Of a stretch of 64,000 bases of DNA, positions 1 to 11,836 are shown one piece after another. Below the pieces are notes generated by a model, which did not search any database, was not told where the DNA came from, and was given only the letters and a program-made list of their open reading frames with translations. Position 1 is the stretch's first letter. Every line of letters starts with the position of its first letter. This DNA is from Mastigias papua (taxonomy: Eukaryota > Cnidaria > Scyphozoa > Rhizostomeae > Mastigiidae), in the NCBI GenBank assembly GCA_964019165.1, contig OZ025273.1:14428714-14492713 (forward strand), written 5' to 3'. The position numbers and the translations under genes are program-made.

Positions 1-26
1 ATTTACTGTAGAACTATGCTTAGATT
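1..26 (+). repeat. Tail of a truncated satellite unit at the left edge
   Basis: These bases match the last 26 bases of a unit (ATTCACTGTAGAAATATGC and on), with T for C at base 4 and C for A at base 14. The array therefore continues to the left of the window. Confidence 0.95.
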
Positions 27-282
27 ATGTTTTGGAGCTATGACACACGTACTTATAGTGATTGTAGGCCTTGCATAGTATTGTCTTTTTTGCCACATGT
101 AAAGCACTTTAAAGCTGTATATAGTGTAAAAACACAGACTAAGGCTAATTTGAGTAGGAAACATTGGCTAAACTACTGGCATCGGTGCAAGCTTAGATGT
201 AAAAGACGTTTAATGCATGACATTGACGTACTTCCACTCAAAGTCAATCATACAACAGTATATGCACACATTGTGATTGCTT

Positions 283-290
283 TTGACTGG
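283..290. other. Hypervariable 8-bp block of the unit (example copy)
   Basis: Offsets 257-264 of the unit exist as a set of discrete multi-base forms between strongly conserved flanks (ATTGTGATTGCTT on the left, CCTAAATACGTATG on the right). Forms seen include TTGACTGG (here), GTTGTAGG, GTTATGGG, GTTATGTT, TTGTCTGG, TTTATGGG, GTTTTAGG, GTTATTGG and GTTATAGG. The forms are shared between unrelated unit backgrounds, so they appear to be shuffled by conversion or crossover and not to arise one base at a time. No function is evident. Confidence 0.7.
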
Positions 291-328
291 CCTAAATATG
301 TATGTTTGCAAAGTCTGACAATACAGCA

Positions 329-351
329 ATGACCACTGATCTGATGGTCAT
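329..351. repeat. Conserved 7-bp inverted repeat, one per unit (example copy)
   Basis: ATGACCA at 329-335 and TGGTCAT at 345-351 are perfect reverse complements around a 9-base spacer, CTGATCTGA. The structure recurs at offset 303-325 of almost every unit, including the 190-bp units. The spacer varies (CTGCTTTGA, CTTATCTGA, CTGATATGA, CTGAACTGA, CTGATCTAA) more often than the arms. The only arm changes I noticed are at 7553, 18124, 54957 and 55681. It could extrude as a small cruciform or bind a dimeric protein. Both are inference. Confidence 0.75.
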
Positions 352-2616
352 ATGATATTATAATTGCTAGATTCACTATAGAAATATGCTTAGATTATGT
401 TTTGGAGCTATGACACACGTACTTATAGTGATTGTAGGCCTTGCATAGTATTGTCAGTTTTGCCACATGTAAAGCACTTGAAAGCTGTATATAGTGTAAA
501 ACGACAGACTACGGCTAATTTGAGTAGGAAACATTGGCTAAACTACTGGCATCGGTGCAAGCATAGATGTAAAAGACGTTTCATGCATGATATTGATGTA
601 CTTCCACTCAAATTCAATCATACAACAGTATATGCACACATTGTGATTGCTTTTAACTGGCCTAAATACGTATGTGTGCAGAGTCTGACAATATAGCAAT
701 GACCACTGATCTGATGGTCATATCATATTATAAATGATAGATTCACTGTAGAAATATGCTTAGATTATGTTTTGGAGCTATGACACACGTACTTATAGTG
801 ATTGTAGGCCTTGCATAGTACTGTCAGTTTCGCCACATGTAAAGCACTGTAAAGCTATTTACAGTGTAAAACCACAGACTAAAGCTAATTTGAGTAGGAA
901 ACATTGGCTAAACTACTGGCATCGGTGCAAGCATAGACGTAAAAGACGTTCAATGCATGACATTGACGCACTTGCACTCAAATTCAATCATACAACAGTA
1001 TATGCACACATTGTGATTGCTTTTAACTGGCCTAAATACGTATGTGTGCAGAGTCTGACAATATAGCAATGACCACTGATCTGATGGTCATATCATATTA
1101 TAAATGATAGATTCACTGTAGAAATATGCTTAGATTATGTTTTGGAGCTATGACACACGTACTTATAGTGATTGTAGGCCTTGCATAGTACTGTCAGTTT
1201 CGCCACATGTAAAGCACTGTAAAGCTATTTACAGTGTAAAACCACAGACTAAGGCTAATTTGAGTAGGAAACATTGGCAAAACTACTGGCATCGGTGCAA
1301 GCATAGACGTAAAAGACGTTCAATGCATGACATTGACGCACTTGCACTCAAATTCAATCATACAACAGTATATGCACACATTGTGATTGCTTTTGACTGG
1401 CCTAAATACGTATGTGTGCAAAGTTTGACAATATAGCAATGACCACTGATCTGATGGTCATATGATATTATAAATGCTAGATTCACTGTAGAAATATGCT
1501 TAGATTATGTTTTGGAGCTATGACACACGTACTTATAGTGATTGTAGGCCTTGCATAGTATTGTCAGTTTTGCCACATGTAAAGCACTTGAAAGCTGTAT
1601 ATAGTGTAAAAACATAGACTAAGGCTAATTTGAGTAGGAAACATTGGCAAAACTACTGGCATCGGTGCAAGCATAGATGTAAAAGACGTTTCATGCATGA
1701 CATTGATGTACTTCCACTCAAATTCAATCATACAACAGTATATGCACACATTGTGATTGCTTGTTGTAGGCCTAAATACGTATGTGTGCAAAGTCTGACA
1801 ATACAGCAATGACCACTTATCTGATGGTCATATCATATTATAAATGCTAGATTGACTGTAGAAATATGCTTAGATTATGTTTTGGAGCTATGACACACGT
1901 ACTTATAGTGATTGTAGGCCGTGCATAGTACTGTCGGTGTCGCCACATGTAAAGCACTGTAAAGCTATTTATAGTGTAGAACCACAGACTAAAGCTAATT
2001 TGAGTAGGAAACATTGGCTAAACTACTGGCATCGGTGCAAGCATAGATGTAAAAGACGTTCAATGCATGACATTGACGCACTTGCACTCAAATTCAATCA
2101 TACAACAGTATATGCACACATTGTGATTGCTTGTTGTAGGCCTAAATACGTATGTGTTTAAAGTCTGACAATACAGCAATGACCACTGATCTGATGGTCA
2201 TATGATATTATAAATGCTAGATTGACTGTAGAAATATGCTTAGATTATGTTTTGGAGCTATGACACACGTACTTATAGTGATTGTAGGCCTTGCATAGTA
2301 TTGTCATTTTTGCCATATCTAAAGCACTTTAAAGCTGTATATAGTGTAAAAACATAGACTAAGGCTAATTTGAGTAGGAAACATTGGCAAAACTACTGGC
2401 ATCGGTTCAAGCATAGATGTAAAAGACGTTTCATGCATGACATTGATGTACTTCCACTCAAATTCAATCATACAACAGTATATGCACACATTGTGATTGC
2501 TTTTGACTGGCCTAAATACGTATGTGTGCAAAGTTTGACAATACAGCAATGACCACTGATCTGATGGTCATATCATATTATATATGCTAGATTCACTGTA
2601 GAAATATGCTTAGATT

Positions 2617-4466
2617 TTGGTTTGGAGCTATGACACACGTACTTATAGTGATTGTAGGCCTTGCATAGTATTGTCAGTTTTGCCATATCTAAAGCACTTT
2701 AAAGCTGTATATAGTGTAAAAACATAGACTAAGGCTAATTTGAGTAGGAAACATTGGCAAAACTACTGGCATCGGTGCAAGCATAGATGTAAAAGACGTT
2801 TCATGCATGACATTGACGTACTTCCACTCAAATTCAATCATACAACAGTATATGCACACATTGTGATTGCTTGTTATGGGCATAAATACGTATGTGAGCA
2901 AAGTCTGACAATACAGCAATGACCACTGATCTGATGGTCATATCATATTATATATGCTAGATTCACTGTAGAAATATGCTTAGATTTTGGTTTGGAGCTA
3001 TGACACACGTACTTATAGTGATTGTAAGCCTTGCATAGTATTGTCAGTTTTGCCACATCTAAAGCACTTTAAAGCTGTATATAGTGTAACAACACAGACT
3101 AAGGCTAATTTGAGTAGGAAACATTTGCTAAACTACTGGCATCGGTGCAAGCATAGATGTAAAAGACGTTTCATGCATGACATTGACGTACTTCCACTCA
3201 AATTCAATCATACAACAGTATATGCACACATTGTGATTGCTTGTTATGGGCATAAATACGTATGTGAGCAAAGTCTGACAATACAGCAATGACCACTGAT
3301 CTGATGGTCATATCATATTATAAATGCTAGATTCACTGTAGAAATATGCTTAGATTATGGTTTGGAGCTATGACACACGTACCTATAGTGATTGTAGGCC
3401 TTGCATAGTATTGTCAGTTTTGCCACATCTAAAGCACTTGACAGCTGTATATAGTGTAAAACCACAGACTAAGGCTAATTTGAGTAGGAAACATTGGCTA
3501 AACTACTGGCATCGGTGCAAGCATAGATGTAAAAGATGTTCAATGCATGACATTGACGTACTTCAACTCAAATTCAATCATACAACAGTATATGCACACT
3601 TTGTGATTGCTTGTTGTAGGCCTAAATACGTATGTGTGCAAAGTCTGACAATACAGCAATGACCACTGATCTGATGGTCATATCATATTATAAATTCTAG
3701 ATTCACTGTAGAAATATGCTTAGATTATGTTTTGGAGCTATGACACACGTACCTATAGTGATTGTAGGCCTTGCATAGTATTGTCAGTTTTGCCACATCT
3801 AAAGCACTTTGAAGCTGTATATAATTTTAAAACACAGACTAAGGCTTATTTGAGTAGGAAACATTGGCTAAACTACTGGCATCGGTGCAAGGATAGATGT
3901 AAAAGACGTTTCATGCATGACATTGACGTACTTCCACTCAAATTCAATCATACAACAGTATATGCACACATTGTGATTGCTTGTTGTGGGCCTAAATACG
4001 TATGTGTGCAAAGTCTGACAATACAGCAATGACCACTGATCTGATGGTCATATCATATTATAAATGATAGATTCACTGTAGAAATATGCCTAGATTATGG
4101 TATGGAGCTATGACACACGTACTTATAGTGATTGTAGGCCTTGCATAGTATTGTCAGTTTTGCCACATCTAAAGCACTCTAAAGCTGTATATAGTGTAAA
4201 AACACAGACTAAGGCTAATTTGAGTAGGAAACATTGGCTAAACAAGTGGCATCGGTTCAAGCATAGATGTAAAAGACGTTTAATGCATGGTATTGACGCA
4301 ATTCCACTCAAATTCAATCATACAACAGTATATGCACACATTGTGATTGCTTGTTATGGGCCTAAATAGGTATGTGTGCAAAGTCTGACAATACAGCAAT
4401 GACCACTGATCTGATGGTCATATGATATTATAAATGCTAGATTCACTGTAGAAATATGCTTAGATT
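2617..4466 (+). repeat. Five satellite units, start of the ATGG-type domain
   Basis: Units start at 2617, 2987, 3357, 3727 and 4097. From here to about 23.2 kb many units have G for T directly after the landmark ATG (GGTTTGGAGC). In the units at 2617 and 2987 the ATG itself is changed to TTG. These two units also share the end form GGGCATAAATACG with GTGAGC. The unit at 4097 belongs to a rare subtype (AAACAAGTGG, CGGTTCAAGC, CATGGTATTGACGCA) that recurs at 10217 and 17817. Confidence 0.88.
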
Positions 4467-4826
4467 ATGGTTTGGAGCTATGACACACGTACCTATAGTG
4501 ATTGTAGGCCTTGCATAGTATTGTCAGTTTTGCCACATCTAAAGCACTTTAAAGCTGTATATAGTGTAACAATACAGACTAAGGCTAATTTGGGTGGGAA
4601 ACATTGGCTAAACTACTGGCATCGGTGCAAGCATAGATGTAAAAGACGTTTAATGCATGACATTAACGTACTTCCACTCAAATTCAATCATACAACAGTA
4701 TATGCACACATTGTGATTGCTTGTTGTAGGCCTAAATACGTATGTGTGCAAAGTCTGACAATACAGCAATGACCACTGATCTGATGGTCATATGATATTA
4801 TAAATGCTAGATTCACTGTAGAAATC

Positions 4827-5016
4827 ATGTAAAAGACGTTTAATGCATGATATTGACGCAATTCCACTCAAAGTCAATCATACAACAGTATATGCACACA
4901 TTGTGATTGCTTGTTGTAGGCCTAAATACGTGTGTGTGCAAAGTCTGACAATACAGCAATGACCACTGATCTGATGGTCATATCATATTATAAATGCTAG
5001 ATTCACTGTAGAAATA
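4827..5016 (+). repeat. 190-bp half-size unit, copy 1
   Basis: The sequence passes directly from GAAATC (4821-4826) to ATGTAAAAGACG (from 4827), so the usual 180 bases between GAAATA and ATGTAAAAG are missing. The remaining 190 bases are ordinary unit sequence, including the inverted repeat. The base before the junction is C here and A in the other six copies. This copy lies between a unit of the CAATACAGACT type (4467) and the unit at 5027. Confidence 0.93.
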
Positions 5017-5026
5017 TGCTTAGATT

Positions 5027-5396
5027 ATGGTTTGGAGCTATGACACACGTACTTATAGTGATTGTAGGCCTTGCATAGTATTGTCAGTTTTGCCACATCT
5101 AAAGCACTCTAAAGCTGTATATAGTGTAAAAACACAGACTAAGGCTAATTTGAGTAGGAAACATTGGCTAAACTACTGGCATCAATGCAAGCATAGATGT
5201 AAAAGACATTTAATGCGTGATATTGACGCAATTCCACTCAAATTCATTCATACAACAGTATATGCACACATTGTGATTGCTTGTTATGTTCCTAAATACG
5301 TATGTGTGCAAAGTCTGACAATACAGCAATGACCACTGATCTGATGGTCATATCATATTATAAATGCTAGATTCACTGTAGAAATATGCTTAGATT
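5027..5396 (+). repeat. Satellite unit with rare variants shared with 59812
   Basis: This unit combines CATCAATGCAAG, AGACATTTAATGCGTG, AATTCATTCATAC and TTATGTTCC. The same combination appears in the unit at 59812-60181, nearly 55 kb away, but in no unit between them that I could find. The first part of the two units differs (ATGG against ATGT, AAAGCACTCT against AAGGCACTCT), so the shared tract covers mainly the second half of the unit. Confidence 0.85.
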
Positions 5397-7606
5397 ATGG
5401 TTTGGAGCTATGACACACGTACTTATAGTGATTGTAGGCCTTGCATAGTATTGTCAGTTTTGCCACATCTAAAGCACTTGAAAGCTGTATATAGTGTAAC
5501 AACACAGACTAAGGCTAATTTGAGTAGGAAACATTGGCTAAACTACTGGCATCGGTGCAAGCATAGATGTAAAAGACGTTTCATGCATGACATTAACGTA
5601 CTTCCACTCAAATTCAATCATACAACAGTATATGCACACATTGTGATTGCTTGTTGTAGGCCTAAATACGTATGTGTGCAAAGTCTGACAATACAGCAAT
5701 GACCACTGATCTGATGGTCATATGATATTATAAATGCTAGATTCACTTTAGAAATATGCTTAGATTATGTTTTGGAGCTATGACACACGTACCTATAGTG
5801 ATTGTAGGCCTTGCATAGTATTGTCAGTTTTGCCACATCTAAAGCACTTTGAAGCTGTATATAGTTTTAAAACACAGACTAAGGCTAATTTGAGTAGGAA
5901 ACATTGGCTAAACTACTGGCATCGGTGCAAACATAGATGTAAAAGACGTTTCATGCATGACATTGACGTACTTCCACTCAAATTCAATCATACAACAGTG
6001 TATGCACACATTGTGATTGCTTTTTATGGGCCTAAATACGTATGTGTGCAAAGTTTGATAATACAGCAATGACCACTGATCTGATGGTCATGTGATATTA
6101 TAAATGCTAGATTCACTGTAGAAATATGCTTAGATTATGTTTTGGAGCTATGACACACGTACCTATAGTGATTGTAGGCCTTGCATAGCATTGTCAGTTT
6201 TGCCACATCTAAAGCACTCTAAAGCTGTATATAGTTTTAAAACACAGACTAAGGCTAATTTGAGTAGGAAACATTGGCTAAACTACTGGCATCGGTGCAA
6301 ACAAAGATGTAAAAGGCGTTTCATGCATGTCATTAACGTACTTCCACTCAAATTCAATCATACAACAGTATATGCACACATTGTGATTGCTTGTTGTAGG
6401 CCTAAATACGTATGTGTGCAAAGTCTGACAATACAGCAATGACCACTGATCTGATGGTCATATCATATTATAAATGCTAGATTCACTGTAGAAATATGCT
6501 TAGATTATGGTTTGGAGCTATGACACACGTACTTATAGTGATTGTAGGCCTTGCATAGTATTGTCAGTTTTGCCACATCTAAAGCACTTGAAAGCTGTAT
6601 ATAGTGTAACAACACAGACTAAGGCTAATTTGAGTAGGAAACATTGGCTAAACTACTGGCATCGGTGCAAGCATAGATGTAAAAGACGTTTCATGCATGA
6701 CATTAACGTACTTCCACTCAAATTCAATCATACAACAGTATATGCACACATTGTGATTGCTTGTTGTAGGCCTAAATACGTATGTGTGCAAAGTCTGACA
6801 ATACAGCAATGACCACTGATCTGATGGTCATATGATATTATAAATGCTAGATTCACTTTAGAAATATGCTTAGATTATGTTTTGGAGCTATGACACACGT
6901 ACCTATAGTGATTGTAGGCCTTGCATAGTATTGTCAGTTTTGCCACATCTAAAGCACTTTGAAGCTGTATATAGTTTTAAAACACAGACTAAGGCTAATT
7001 TGAGTAGGAAACATTGGCTAAACTACTGGCATCGGTGCAAACATAGATGTAAAAGACGTTTCATGCATGACATTGACGTACTTCCACTCAAATTCAATCA
7101 TACAACAGTGTATGCACACATTGTGATTGCTTTTTATGGGCCTAAATACGTATGTGTGCAAAGTTTGATAATACAGCAATGACCACTGATCTGATGGTCA
7201 TGTGATATTATAAATGCTAGATTCACTGTAGAAATATGCTTAGATTATGTTTTGGAGCTATGACACACGTACCTATAGTGATTGTAGGCCTTGCATAGCA
7301 TTGTCAGTTTTGCCACATCTAAAGCACTCTAAAGCTGTATATAGTTTTAAAACACAGACTAAGGCTAATTTGAGTAGGAAACATTGGCTAAACTACTGGC
7401 ATCGGTGCAAACAAAGATGTAAAAGGCGTTTCATGCATGTCATTAACGTACTTCCACTCAAATTCAATCATACAACAGTATATGCACACATTGTGATTGC
7501 TTGTTGTAGGCCTAAATACGTATGTGTACAAAGTCTGACAATACAGCAATGAACACTGATCTGATGGTCATATGATATTATAAATGCTAGATTCACTGTA
7601 GAAATA
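5397..7606 (+). repeat. 1110-bp tandem duplication (3 units x 2)
   Basis: The units at 5397, 5767 and 6137 reappear in the same order at 6507, 6877 and 7247. Markers kept in both copies include GTAACAACACAG in the first unit, ATTCACTTTAG at the first/second unit boundary, GTTTTAAAAC with GTTTGATAATAC in the second, and CAAACAAAGATG with AAAGGCG in the third. The copies differ by a few bases near the 3' end (for example GTGTACA for GTGTGCA, and GAACAC for GACCAC at 7551). The second copy is cut off by the deletion that forms the next 190-bp unit. Confidence 0.9.
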
Positions 7607-7796
7607 ATGTAAAAGACGTTTAATGCATGATATTGACGCAATTCCACTCAAATTCAATCATACAACAGTATATGCACACATTGTGACTGCTTGTTGTAGG
7701 CCTAAATACGTATGTGTGCAAAGTCTGACAATACAGGAATGACCACTGATCTGATGGTCATATCATATTATAAATGCTAGATTCACTGTAGAAATA
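7607..7796 (+). repeat. 190-bp half-size unit, copy 2
   Basis: GAAATA at 7601-7606 is joined to ATGTAAAAGACG. It has the same 180-bp deletion as the other copies and the unmodified ATGTAAAAG after the junction. The next unit (from 7797) is of the TTTGAAGCT type, in which the third codon of the reading frame is a stop. Confidence 0.94.
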
Positions 7797-8906
7797 TGCT
7801 TAGATTATGGTTTGAAGCTATGACACACGTACCTATAGTGATTGTAGGCCTTGCATAGTATTGTCAGTTTTGCCACATCTAAAGCACTCTAAAGCTGTAT
7901 ATAGTGTAAAAACACAGACTAAGGCTAATTTGAGTAGGAAACATTGGCTAAACTACTGGCATCGGTGCAAGGATAGATGTAAAAGACGTTTCATGCATGA
8001 CATTAACGTACTTCCACTCAAATTCAATCATACAACAGTATATGCACACATTGTGATTGCTTGTTGTAGGCCTAAATACGTATGTGTGCAAAGTCTGACA
8101 ATACAGCAATGACCACTGATCTGATGGTCATATGATATTATAAATGCTAGATTCACTGTAGAAATATGCTTAGATTATGGTTTGGAGCTATGACACACGT
8201 ACTTATAGTGATTGTAGGCCTTGCATAGTATTGTCAGTTTTGCCACATCTAACGCACTCTAAAGCTGTATATAGTTTTAAAACACAGACTAAGGCTAATT
8301 TGAGTAGGAAACATTGGCTAAACTACTGGCATCGGTGCAAGCATAGATGTAAAAGACGTTTAATGCATGATATTGACGCAATTCCACTCAAATTCAATCA
8401 TACAACAGTATATGCACACATTGTGATTGCTTGTTGTAGGCCTAAATACGTATGTGTGCAAAGTCTGATAATACAGCAATGACCACTGATCTGATGGTCA
8501 TGTGATATTATAAATGCTAGATTCACTGTAGAAATATGCTTAGATTATGTTTTGGAGCTATGACACACGTACCTATAGTGATTGTAGGCCGTGCATAGCA
8601 TTGTCAGTTTTGCCACATCTAAAGCACTTTGAAGCTGTATATAGTTTTAAAACACAGACTAAGGCTAATCTGAGTAGGAAACATTGGCTAAACTACTGGC
8701 ATCGGTGCAAACATAGATGTAAAAGACGTGTCATGCATGACATTAACGTACTTCCACTCAAATTCAATCATACAACAGTATATGCACACATTGTGATTGC
8801 TTGTTGTGGGCCTAAATACGTATGTGTGCAAAGTCTGACAATACAGCAATGACCACTGATCTGATGGTCATATCATATTATAAATGATAGATTCACTGTA
8901 GAAATA
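7797..8906 (+). repeat. First copy of the 1300-bp repeat, full-length part
   Basis: Full units with landmark positions 7807, 8177 and 8547. Together with the preceding 190-bp unit they make a 1300-bp block whose order is repeated from 8907. The unit at 7807 carries TTTGAAGCT, GGATAGATG and CATTAACGTA, a combination that also follows the short units at 8907, 13357, 16507 and 18547. The units at 8177 and 8547 have GTTTTAAAAC, a perfect 10-bp palindrome, in place of GTGTAAAAAC. Confidence 0.85.
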
Positions 8907-9096
8907 ATGTAAAAGACGTTTAATGCATGATATTGACGCAATTCCACTCAAATTCAATCATACAACAGTATATGCACACATTGTGATTGCTTGTTGTAGG
9001 CCTAAATACGTATGTGTGCAAAGTCTGACAATACAGCAATGACCACTGATCTGATGGTCATATCATATTATAAATGCTAGATTCACTGTAGAAATA
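8907..9096 (+). repeat. 190-bp half-size unit, copy 3
   Basis: GAAATA at 8901-8906 is joined to ATGTAAAAGACG. It sits 1300 bp downstream of copy 2 (190 + 3 x 370) and is again followed by a TTTGAAGCT unit. It is preceded by TAAATGATAG instead of TAAATGCTAG, a marker shared with 10181-10190. Confidence 0.94.
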
Positions 9097-11836
9097 TGCT
9101 TAGATTATGGTTTGAAGCTATGACACACGTACCTATAGTGATTGTAGGCCTTGCATAGTATTGTCAGTTTTGCCACATCTAAAGCACTCTAAAGCTGTAT
9201 ATAGTGTAAAAACACAGACTAAGGCTAATTTGAGTAGGAAACATTGGCTAAACTACTGGCATCGGTGCAAGGATAGATGTAAAAGACGTTTCATGCATGA
9301 CATTAACGTACTTCCACTCAAATTCAATCATACAACAGTATATGCACACATTGTGATTGCTTGTTGTAGGCCTAAATACGTATGTGTGCAAAGTCTGACA
9401 ATACAGCAATGACCACTGATCTGATGGTCATATCATATTATAAATGCTAGATTCACTGTAGAAATATGCTTAGATTATGGTTTGGAGCTATGACACACGT
9501 ACTTATAGTGATTGTAGGCCTTGCATAGTATTGTCAGTTTTGCCACATCTAAAGCACTCTAAAGCTGTATATAGTTTTAAAACGCAGACTAAGGCTAATT
9601 TGAGTAGGAAACATTGGCTAAACTACTGGCATCGGTGCAAGCATAGATGTAAAAGACGTTTAATGCATGATATTGACGCAATTCCACTCAAATTCAATCA
9701 TACAACAGTATATGCACGCATTGTGATTGCTTGTTATGGGCCTAAATACGTATGTGTGCAAAGTCTGACAATACAGCAATGACCACTGATCTGATGGTCA
9801 TATGATATTATAAATGCTAGATTTACTGTAGAAATATGCTTAGATTATGGTTTGAAGCTATGACACACGTACCTATAGTGATTGTAGGCCTTGCATAGTA
9901 TTGTCAGTTTTGCCACATCTAAAGCACTCTAAAGCTGTATATAGTGTAAAAACGCAGACTAAGGCTAATTTGAGTAGGAAACATTGGCTAAACTACTGGC
10001 ATCGGTGCAAGGATAGATGTAAAAGACGTTTCATGCATGACATTAACGTACTTCCACTCAAATTCAATCATACAACAGTATATGCACACATTGTGATTGC
10101 TTGTTGTGGGCCTAAATACGTATGTGTGCAAAGTCTGACAATACAGCAATGACCACTGATCTGATGGTCATATCATATTATAAATGATAGATTCACTGTA
10201 GAAATATGCCTAGATTATGGTTTGGAGCTATGACACACGTACTTATAGTGATTGTAGGCCTTGCATAGTATTGTCAGTTTTGCCACATCTAAAGCACTCT
10301 AAAGCTGTATATAGTGTAAAAACACAGACTAAGGCTAATGTGAGTAGGAAACATTGGCTAAACAACTGGCATCGGTTCAAGCATAGATGTAAAAGACGTT
10401 TAATGCATGGTATTGACGCAATTCCACTCAAATTCAATCATACAACAGTATATGCACACATTGTGATTGCTTGTTATGTTCCTAAATACGTATGTGTGCA
10501 AAGTCTGACAATACAGCAATGACCACTGATCTGATGGTCATATGATATTATAAATGCTAGATTCACTGTAGAAATATGCTTAGATTATGGTTTGGAGCTA
10601 TGACACACGTACCTATAGTGATTGTAGGCCTTGCATAGTATTGTCAGTTTTGCCACATCTAAAGCACTCTAAAGCTGTATATAGTTTTAAAGCGCAGACT
10701 AAGGCTAATTTGAGTAGGAAACATTGGCTAAACTACTGGCATCGGTGCAAGCATAGATGTAAAAGACGTTTAATGCATGATATTGACGCAATTCCACTCA
10801 AATTCAATCATACAACAGTATATGCACACATTGTGATTGCTTGTTGTAGGCCTAAATACGTATGTGTGCAAAGTCTGACAATACAGCAATGACCACTGAT
10901 CTGATGGTCATATGATATTATAAATGCTAGATTCACTGTAGAAATATGCTTAGATTATGGTTTGGAGCTATGACACACGTACTTATAGTGATTGTAGGCC
11001 TTGCATAGTATTGTCAGTGTTGCCACACGTAAAGCACTTGAAAGCTGTATATAGCGTAAAAACACAGACTTAGGCTAATTTGAGTAGGAAACATTGGCTA
11101 AACTACTGGCACCGGTGCACGCACAGATGAAAATGACGTTTCATGCATGACATTAACGTACTTCCACTCAAATTCAATTATACAACAGTATATGCACACA
11201 TTGTGATTGCTTTTTATGGGCCTAAATACGTATGTGTGCAAAGTCTGACAATACAGCAATGACCACTGATCTGATGGTCATATGATATTATAAATGCTAG
11301 ATTCACTGTAGAAATATGCTTATATTATGTTTTGCAGCTATGATACACGTACGTATAGTGATTGTAGGCCTTGCATAGTATTGTCAGTTTTGTCACATCT
11401 AAAGCACTTGACAGCTGTATATAGTGTAAAAACACAGACCAAGGCTAATTGGAGTAGGAAACATTGGCTAAACTACTCTCATCGGTGCAAGCATAGATGT
11501 AAAAGACGTTTAATGCATGACATTGACGCACTTCCACTCAAATTCAATCATACAACAGTATATGCACACATTGTGATTGCTTGTTATGGGCCTAAATACG
11601 TATGTGTGCAAAGTCTGACAATACAGCAATGACCACTGATATGATGGTCATATGATATTATAAATGCTAGATTTACTGTAGAAATATGCTTAGATTATGT
11701 TTTGGAGCTATGACACACGTACTTATAGTGATTGTAGGCCTTGCATAGTATTGTCAGTTTCGCCACATGTAAAGCACTGTAAAGCTATTTATAGTGTAAG
11801 AACTCAGATTAAGGCTAATTTGAGTAGGAAACATTA
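9097..11836 (+). repeat. Second copy of the 1300-bp repeat and diverged units
   Basis: The units at 9107, 9477 and the second half of 9847 follow the order of the 1300-bp block but with more differences than in the neighbouring duplications. The unit at 10217 is the rare subtype with AATGTGAG, AAACAACTGG, CGGTTCAAG and CATGGTATT, seen again at 17817. The units at 10957, 11327 and 11697 are diverged singletons. The unit at 11327 has TATATTATG and TTTTGCAGC, which recur at 20597 and 23558. The unit at 11697 has a 5' half like those near 767-1877 (CGCCACATG, CACTGTAAAGCTATTT). Confidence 0.85.

Larger units (their letters stand above)
27..2616 (+). repeat. Seven mixed satellite units
   Basis: Seven full 370-bp units start at 27, 397, 767, 1137, 1507, 1877 and 2247. 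Those at 767, 1137 and 1877 form a subgroup sharing CTTGCACTC instead of CTTCCACTC, and CACTGTAAAGCTATTT. The units at 767 and 1137 are almost identical neighbours, which suggests a single-unit duplication. The units at 1507 and 2247 carry an in-frame TAG (ACATAGACT for ACACAGACT) that interrupts the long reading frame. The unit at 27 holds the only HindIII site I noticed (AAGCTT at 189-194). Confidence 0.9.

Noticed and set aside
27..332. A tandem gene family encoding a conserved 101-residue protein
   Set aside because: The frame is broken in about 40% of units by several independent stops. Variation is mostly amino-acid changing, 370 is not a multiple of 3, and no known domain, splice structure or codon bias is visible. 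Repetition of the frame follows from repetition of the DNA.
1564..1809. Reverse-strand reading frames of 64-81 codons in some units
   Set aside because: They occur in only a few units, vary in length and lie opposite the same satellite sequence. They are chance frames.
1921..1960. CENP-B box
   Set aside because: The only TTCG-like positions (as in TTTCGCCACATG) do not continue with the required A and CGGG spacing. I found no match to the box in the unit.
2370..2420. RNA polymerase III A and B boxes (TGGCTAAACTACTGG and GGTTCAAGC), suggesting a tRNA-derived SINE
   Set aside because: The B box lacks its final conserved bases, the two motifs are only about ten bases apart, and no cloverleaf or A-rich tail exists. 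GGTTCAAGC is present in only some units.
4821..5016. Half-size units as assembly gaps or collapse errors
   Set aside because: The same junction appears seven times with its own derived variants (ATGTATAAG) and consistent flanking units, which is not expected of random assembly errors. Read-level confirmation would still be useful.
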